Positions 6,338 through 10,810 of a stretch of 10,810 bases of DNA are shown piece by piece (within the stretch, counting starts at the first letter, position 1; each line of letters starts with the position of its first letter). The notes under the pieces are model-generated. The model had not been told where the DNA came from and did not search any database. It saw nothing but the letters and a program-made list of their open reading frames with translations. A program made the translations under genes and the position numbers. The DNA comes from an uncultured Flavobacteriales bacterium (GTDB lineage Bacteria > Bacteroidota > Bacteroidia > Flavobacteriales > Crocinitomicaceae), in assembly GCA_946479125.1 (NCBI GenBank), contig CAMLET010000059.1, forward strand, positions 1 to 10,810. Reading direction: 5' to 3'.

Positions 6338-6916
6338 TCAAACACCATAATTCACTGGACACGCTATCGCAATAACCTCTGGTAGGATACTCTCCATTTC
6401 CTGATAATGTCCTGCTGAAGAGTACTTCCAATATTCTGCTTGGGTAACCAATCCAGCTTTTACTGGATTTTGATGAATATAATTAATCTTGGTCCAGGTG
6501 AAATGTTCATTATACAATTCTATTGCATGATTCCCATCTTGCCAAACTTTATAGAATTTTGTCTTCGAATGTTCATCTGCAGCAGTTGAAAAAATATCCA
6601 AAAGCCATTTTCGTCTACTTTCTGGTTCTTCTTTAATTGCTCTAATTATTTCACGAGAAGTGTACTTTTTAAAATCACGAATCACATCACTCAAATCGAA
6701 GTTCATTTCAGTGTTTACTACCATGTGGATGTGATTACTCATTATACAATATGCATAAACATTTAGCCCTTTATTCTTAATGTAAAAACGCAATGTATTT
6801 ATGATGATTTCCTGATAACATTCTCGAGTAAAAATGTCAGCCCATTCAACAATAGTTGAGGTTAGAAAATAAGTGGCTTCGTCTTTTTTTATGGTGTGTT
6901 TAATTCCTTTGAGCAT
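6338..6916 (-). CDS. rayT: REP-associated tyrosine transposase (Y1, HUH superfamily)
   Basis: A 192-residue single-stranded DNA transposase of the IS200-like Y1 group. The metal-binding HUH motif is His62-Ile-His64 in CIMSNHIHMVVN. Tyr146 in NYIHQNPVKAGLV aligns, from my memory of E. coli TnpA-REP, with its nucleophile Tyr115. The VWQDGNHAIEL segment at residues 124-134 and the Y..SSAGHY ending are typical of the Bacteroidota branch. No stop or frameshift is seen, so the gene appears intact. The ATG at 6916 has no Shine-Dalgarno sequence. Its product should recognise and cleave the REP hairpins on both sides of the gene. It is transcribed in the same direction as tlyA, but the REP array separates them; transcription from its own promoter is likely. 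Confidence 0.92.
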   Translation of the reverse strand: MLKGIKHTIKKDEATYFLTSTIVEWADIFTRECYQEIIINTLRFYIKNKGLNVYAYCIMSNHIHMVVNTEMNFDLSDVIRDFKKYTSREIIRAIKEEPESRRKWLLDIFSTAADEHSKTKFYKVWQDGNHAIELYNEHFTWTKINYIHQNPVKAGLVTQAEYWKYSSAGHYQEMESILPEVIAIACPVNYGV

Positions 6917-6921
6917 ACTTT

Positions 6922-6950
6922 AAGATAATGCATCTGGAATTAAAATACAA
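6922..6950 (-). promoter_or_regulatory. Possible promoter of the RAYT gene
   Basis: On the minus strand, TTG (6950-6948) and TATCTT (6927-6922) are 20 bases apart, near the Bacteroidota -33/-7 pattern TTG...TAnnTTTG, although the last two bases of the -7 box do not match. The -7 box ends five bases before the ATG, so the transcript would be nearly leaderless. Weak evidence. Confidence 0.22.
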
Positions 6951-6953
6951 GTT

Positions 6954-7010
6954 TCTGCGCAGACGCAGGATGAGGACAATAGCGCAGGATGAGGACATCC
7001 TCCGCAGCGC
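6954..7010 (+). repeat. REP-like palindrome cluster, upstream of the RAYT gene
   Basis: CGCAGGATGAGGACA occurs twice in direct orientation (6964-6978 and 6983-6997, period 19). The second copy continues into ATCCTCC and completes the palindrome, giving the perfect inverted match to 6294-6313; the first stops short and is half an element. GCGC at 6982-6985 and 7007-7010 brackets the full copy, and TCTGCGCAGA at 6954-6963 is a separate perfect palindrome. The hairpin lies 10-40 bases after the tlyA stop and may also serve as its 3' end structure. Confidence 0.82.
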
Positions 7011-7021
7011 GAAAATTTTAG

Positions 7022-7756
7022 CTATGCCTTCTTCTTAGCGTAAATAAGGAACTCCTTGTTACCATCGCCACCAACAATTGGAGAGTCGATGATTCCTTGT
7101 ACTTCGAAATTAGAATCTTTGCAAATGCGTTGAATGTTTTCCAAAACTTTAGGGTAAGAAGTGGAACTGCGAACGACGCCATGTTTGTTCAGAGCCTTGC
7201 GATCCAATTCAAATTGTGGTTTGATAAGAACGATCAAGTCTCCTTCATTTTTTAAGAACGGAACAATAAATGGAATTACCTTTTCCAGGGAGATGAATGA
7301 AACGTCAATTACAACGCCGTCGACCAAAACAGGAATTTGCTCCTGCGACAATAGACGAATGTGCGTTTTTTCAATGTTTACAACCTTCTCATTCGCTTTT
7401 ATGCGCTCATGCAATTGGTCGTGACCAACATCAACACAAAACACTTTGGAAGCGTTTTTAGAAAGTAATACTTCTGTAAATCCTCCTGTTGAAGCACCAA
7501 CATCCATGAATGTTTTGTCTGTACAATCAATTTCGAAATGCTCCAATGCTTTCAGCAATTTTAGTGCACCACGAGAAACCCAGGTCAACTCTTCATTCAA
7601 AAGAATGATCTTTGCATCCAATGGAATTTTCTTTCCCGGTTTTTCAATCGAAACACCATTCACCAACACATCACCATTTTTGATTAGTTCCTCACCTCTA
7701 GTTCTAGAAGTTACCAAACCACGATCAAAAAGTACTTTATCTAAACGCTCTTCCAT
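7022..7756 (-). CDS. tlyA: TlyA-family rRNA (cytidine-2'-O)-methyltransferase
   Basis: A 244-residue protein with an N-terminal S4 RNA-binding domain (residues about 3-60, RLDKVLFDRGLVTSRTRGEELI) and a FtsJ/RrmJ-type methyltransferase domain. The linker TWVSRGALKL (58-67) and the SAM-binding loop DVGASTGGFTE (85-95) are clear. Lys66, Asp151, Lys179 and Glu235 fit the K-D-K-E catalytic tetrad known for TlyA. Family members 2'-O-methylate cytidines in 23S rRNA and, in the longer type, also 16S rRNA; this short form may act on 23S only (inference). It starts 3 bases after the acetyltransferase stop and closes a five-gene group whose other members mostly make nucleotide sugars, so the link is probably transcriptional rather than functional. 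Older literature labels such proteins hemolysins. Confidence 0.92.
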   Translation of the reverse strand: MEERLDKVLFDRGLVTSRTRGEELIKNGDVLVNGVSIEKPGKKIPLDAKIILLNEELTWVSRGALKLLKALEHFEIDCTDKTFMDVGASTGGFTEVLLSKNASKVFCVDVGHDQLHERIKANEKVVNIEKTHIRLLSQEQIPVLVDGVVIDVSFISLEKVIPFIVPFLKNEGDLIVLIKPQFELDRKALNKHGVVRSSTSYPKVLENIQRICKDSNFEVQGIIDSPIVGGDGNKEFLIYAKKKA

Positions 7757-7759
7757 TTG

Positions 7760-8332
7760 TTATTTTGTCAAACGAACCAAGCCGTTTTCAAGTGTATATT
7801 CTTCTTTGCTTTCTGGACAAACCGCTTTTCCGTTTATATCAAAAGTTAAACGATGTCCGTAAGTACTCATCCAACCAATTTGTCGGGCAGGATTACCTAC
7901 AACCAATGCAAAATCAGGAACTTCTTTTGTTACAACTGATCCAGCTCCAATAAAGGCGTATTCACCAATGTCATTCCCACAAACAATGGTTGCATTTGCA
8001 CCAATAGATGCACCTTTTTTTACTACCGTTTTAGAATACTGATCTCTGCGATTAACAGCCGATCTTGGATTCATAACATTTGTAAAAACCATTGACGGTC
8101 CAAGGAAAACATCATCTTCACAAATGACACCAGTATAAATGGACACGTTGTTCTGCACCTTTACGTTGTTTCCAAGAATTACCTCAGGAGAAACAACCAC
8201 GTTCTGACCGATGTTACATTTCTCTCCCAAAACGCAATTGGGCATAATGTGGGAAAAGTGCCAGATCTTGGTTCCTTCACCAATTGTACAACCTTCGTCT
8301 ATAACAGCAGTTTCGTGTGCAAAGTAGCTCAT
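7760..8332 (-). CDS. WbpD/WlbB-like UDP-sugar N-acetyltransferase (left-handed beta helix)
   Basis: A 190-residue acyltransferase built of hexapeptide repeats ([LIV]G.... pattern from about residue 10 to 135), which stacks as a left-handed beta helix and works as a trimer with acetyl-CoA. The segment [22 protein letters not shown] (78-99) and the ending [16 protein letters not shown]...CPESKEEY are characteristic of WbpD/WlbB, which acetylate UDP-2-acetamido-3-amino-2,3-dideoxy-glucuronate on the way to di-N-acetylated mannuronate or related O-antigen sugars. WbpA, WbpB and WbpE equivalents are not in the window, so the exact acceptor is unproven and the symbol is left blank. It follows the PH-like membrane protein gene by 16 bases and precedes tlyA by 3. 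Confidence 0.88.
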   Translation of the reverse strand: MSYFAHETAVIDEGCTIGEGTKIWHFSHIMPNCVLGEKCNIGQNVVVSPEVILGNNVKVQNNVSIYTGVICEDDVFLGPSMVFTNVMNPRSAVNRRDQYSKTVVKKGASIGANATIVCGNDIGEYAFIGAGSVVTKEVPDFALVVGNPARQIGWMSTYGHRLTFDINGKAVCPESKEEYTLENGLVRLTK

Positions 8333-8348
8333 TATTTCTTTTTTATAG

Positions 8349-8884
8349 TTATTTGCTGATTTTCTTAGAATAATTCTTCTCGAAGAAACTCAAAATATGC
8401 TCATAATCATCAACAAAAGCCGAAATCTCAATTCGTCCGTTGCCGTTCATCATGTCGTAGCTTTTTGAATAGATCTTAATTCCACCGGCATTAACCGTAA
8501 TGTAATCAATGTTTCTCCAATGGATCCTTTGATTCATTTGTGTTCCATGTCGGGCTTGAGAAATCTGAGACATTCCGGTAACTACTGCACCAACTTGTTT
8601 TCTGTCATATGTCGCCGAGATCATATCATCATCAAAGCACAGCATGTAACCCGTAGCCATTTTCATAACAACAAAATAACGGACCACAATTAGTAATCCG
8701 AAGACCAGCAAAAGCATTGGAATAACTCCCCCCAAAACAGCAGCAGGCATTTTAATCAAGCTGAATATCACAATAAAAACAACGAAAATTCCACCAACAA
8801 TCATTGCCACCTGCTTTACCGCTTTTGCTGCAAATTTCTTTTGCTGTTCGTCATTCAGCGTATAGCACTTTCCAATCAAATCCA

Positions 8885-8885
<1 letters not shown>
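8349..8885 (-). CDS. two-helix membrane protein with PH-like domain, function unknown
   Basis: A 178-residue protein I cannot assign to a named family. Two membrane helices are clear, about residues 25-44 and 48-73, in a hairpin. The C-terminal half (about 77-178) looks like a small beta-rich fold ending in a helix: [57 protein letters not shown]. This pattern resembles bacterial PH-like domains of membrane proteins (I.W..I..i), but that is inference. Its ATG overlaps the uxs stop by one base (TAATG), so it is translationally coupled to UDP-xylose synthesis. A role in the membrane, next to sugar-nucleotide enzymes, is possible but not shown. Confidence 0.8.
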
Positions 8886-9880
<995 letters not shown>

Positions 9881-9885
9881 CTTAT

Positions 9886-10810
9886 CTAGTAAGTTTTACG
9901 TCCAATTGAACTGTAGTAAAATCCTCTTTCGTTCATTTCTTCTACTTCGAAAAGGTTTCTTCCATCAAAAATCACTTTCTCATTCAACAATGAACCGATT
10001 CTATCAAAATCAGGATTTCTGAAAATTCCCCATTCCGTGCAGATCAACAAGGCATCAGCACCATTCAACGCATCATATTCATTTGGTGCATAGGCAATTT
10101 TATCACCTAGTAATCCTTCCACATTTTTCATGGCTTCAGGATCATAAGCAATGACTTGTGCTCCGGCATTTACCAATTCATCTATCATATAAAGCGCTGG
10201 TGCTTCACGAATATCATCCGTATCAGGCTTGAAAGCCAATCCCCAAAGTGCAATTTTCTTTCCCGCCAAATTCCCTTTGAAGTAATTCTTCATTTTAGGG
10301 AATAGAACCGTTTTTTGGTCTTCGTTTACTGCCATTACCGCCTTCAGAATTTCGAATGTAAATTCATTCTCTAAGCCTGAATTAACTAATGCCTGAACAT
10401 CTTTCGGGAAACAAGAACCTCCGTAACCAATTCCAGGAAACAAGAAACGTTTTCCAATTCGATCGTCAGATCCAATTCCAATACGCACTTTGTCCACATC
10501 AGCGCCAACTAGTTCACAGAAATTAGCCACTTCGTTCATGAATGTGATTTTAGTCGCCAGAAATGAGTTCGCCGCGTACTTTGTCAGCTCCGCACTCTTT
10601 TCATCCATGAAAATGATTGGGTTTCCTTGTCGAACGAACGGTTTGTACAACTGTTCCATTACTTTTTCAGCACGAGCAGAAGAAGTACCAATAACCACAC
10701 GATCGGGCTTCATGAAATCATCAACAGCAAATCCTTCACGTAAAAACTCAGGATTGGAAACCACATCAAATTCAACAGTTGCATTCTTCGCAATAGCAGC
10801 ATGAACTTTA
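9886..10810 (-). CDS. ugd: UDP-glucose 6-dehydrogenase (5' end outside the window)
   Basis: Ugd oxidises UDP-glucose twice, with NAD, to UDP-glucuronate. About 307 C-terminal residues are visible out of the usual 430-440. The catalytic cysteine lies in [14 protein letters not shown], its codon at 10413-10411. The central dimerisation segment [23 protein letters not shown] and the C-terminal domain with [13 protein letters not shown] are typical. The GTG at 10764 is internal: the frame stays open to 10810 and reads [20 protein letters not shown], matching the family before NPEFLREG. The Rossmann domain lies beyond the window edge. It directly precedes uxs, whose substrate it makes. Confidence 0.95.
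   Translation of the reverse strand, partial: KVHAAIAKNATVEFDVVSNPEFLREGFAVDDFMKPDRVVIGTSSARAEKVMEQLYKPFVRQGNPIIFMDEKSAELTKYAANSFLATKITFMNEVANFCELVGADVDKVRIGIGSDDRIGKRFLFPGIGYGGSCFPKDVQALVNSGLENEFTFEILKAVMAVNEDQKTVLFPKMKNYFKGNLAGKKIALWGLAFKPDTDDIREAPALYMIDELVNAGAQVIAYDPEAMKNVEGLLGDKIAYAPNEYDALNGADALLICTEWGIFRNPDFDRIGSLLNEKVIFDGRNLFEVEEMNERGFYYSSIGRKTY

Larger units (their letters stand above)
6294..7003. mobile_element. REPtron: RAYT gene between inverted REP-like palindromes
   Basis: A perfect 20-base inverted match, 6294-6313 against 6984-7003, encloses the RAYT gene. This is the typical layout of REP-associated tyrosine transposases with their own REP sequences. It sits in the gap between two convergent operons, a site where insertion harms neither. 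I see no target-site duplication or IS-type terminal repeats, as expected for RAYTs, which are usually single-copy, vertically inherited genes rather than active insertion sequences. Confidence 0.8.

Noticed and set aside
6145..6348. 67-codon minus-strand frame through the terminator and REP region
   Set aside because: It is translated from the terminator hairpin and the REP palindrome, overlaps the RAYT 3' end, and looks like no known protein.
6964..6997. CRISPR-like direct repeats
   Set aside because: Only two copies with a 4-base spacer and no cas genes; the REP explanation fits better.
10764..10764. GTG as the start of a shorter ugd
   Set aside because: The frame stays open to the window edge and the upstream residues [16 protein letters not shown] match the dehydrogenase family.

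Overview
The window looks like an AT-rich chromosomal contig end from a member of the Bacteroidota, probably Flavobacteriales. A Fluviicola/Crocinitomicaceae-like relative is my guess. The reasons are that almost no start codon has a Shine-Dalgarno sequence, that a SufS-SufE-MIP18 cluster is present, that an ECF sigma factor is paired with an outer-membrane-barrel-type anti-sigma protein, and the general protein character. The first 36 bases are not biological: they are the 3' part of the Illumina universal adapter, and they replace the natural end of the first gene.

Left block (37-3290, minus strand): sufS, sufE and a MIP18/SufT-like gene lie close together and are followed downstream by a beta-ketoacyl-ACP synthase gene (fabF) cut at the contig end. 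The first three serve iron-sulfur cluster assembly: SufS takes sulfur from cysteine, SufE relays it, and the MIP18-family protein probably helps cluster maturation or transfer. The gap before fabF carries short direct and inverted repeats. The sufS leader holds the only strong Shine-Dalgarno sequence I found, and it serves an out-of-frame AUG.

Centre (3431-6283, plus strand): three overlapping genes encode a lipoprotein, an ECF sigma factor and a 511-residue protein. The last has a cytoplasmic region of W-rich tandem repeats, one membrane helix, a long Asn-rich linker and a C-terminal outer-membrane beta barrel ending in Phe. This is the layout of the dual membrane-spanning anti-sigma factors (Dma) known from Bacteroides, in which one polypeptide links the outer membrane to a cytoplasmic sigma factor. 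A rho-independent terminator closes the operon. This is the most interesting system in the window.

Insertion between convergent operons (6294-7010): a REP-associated tyrosine transposase (RAYT) gene is flanked by REP-like palindromes in inverted orientation, with a perfect 20-bp inverted match and an additional partial direct copy. This is a self-contained REPtron.

Right block (7022-10810, minus strand): five tightly packed genes run ugd (5' end off the window), uxs, a two-helix membrane protein with a PH-like domain, a WbpD/WlbB-like sugar N-acetyltransferase, and tlyA. Ugd and Uxs together convert UDP-glucose to UDP-glucuronate and then UDP-xylose. The acetyltransferase points to modified uronic-acid sugars, so this is the edge of a surface-polysaccharide precursor cluster with an rRNA methyltransferase gene attached at its 3' end.
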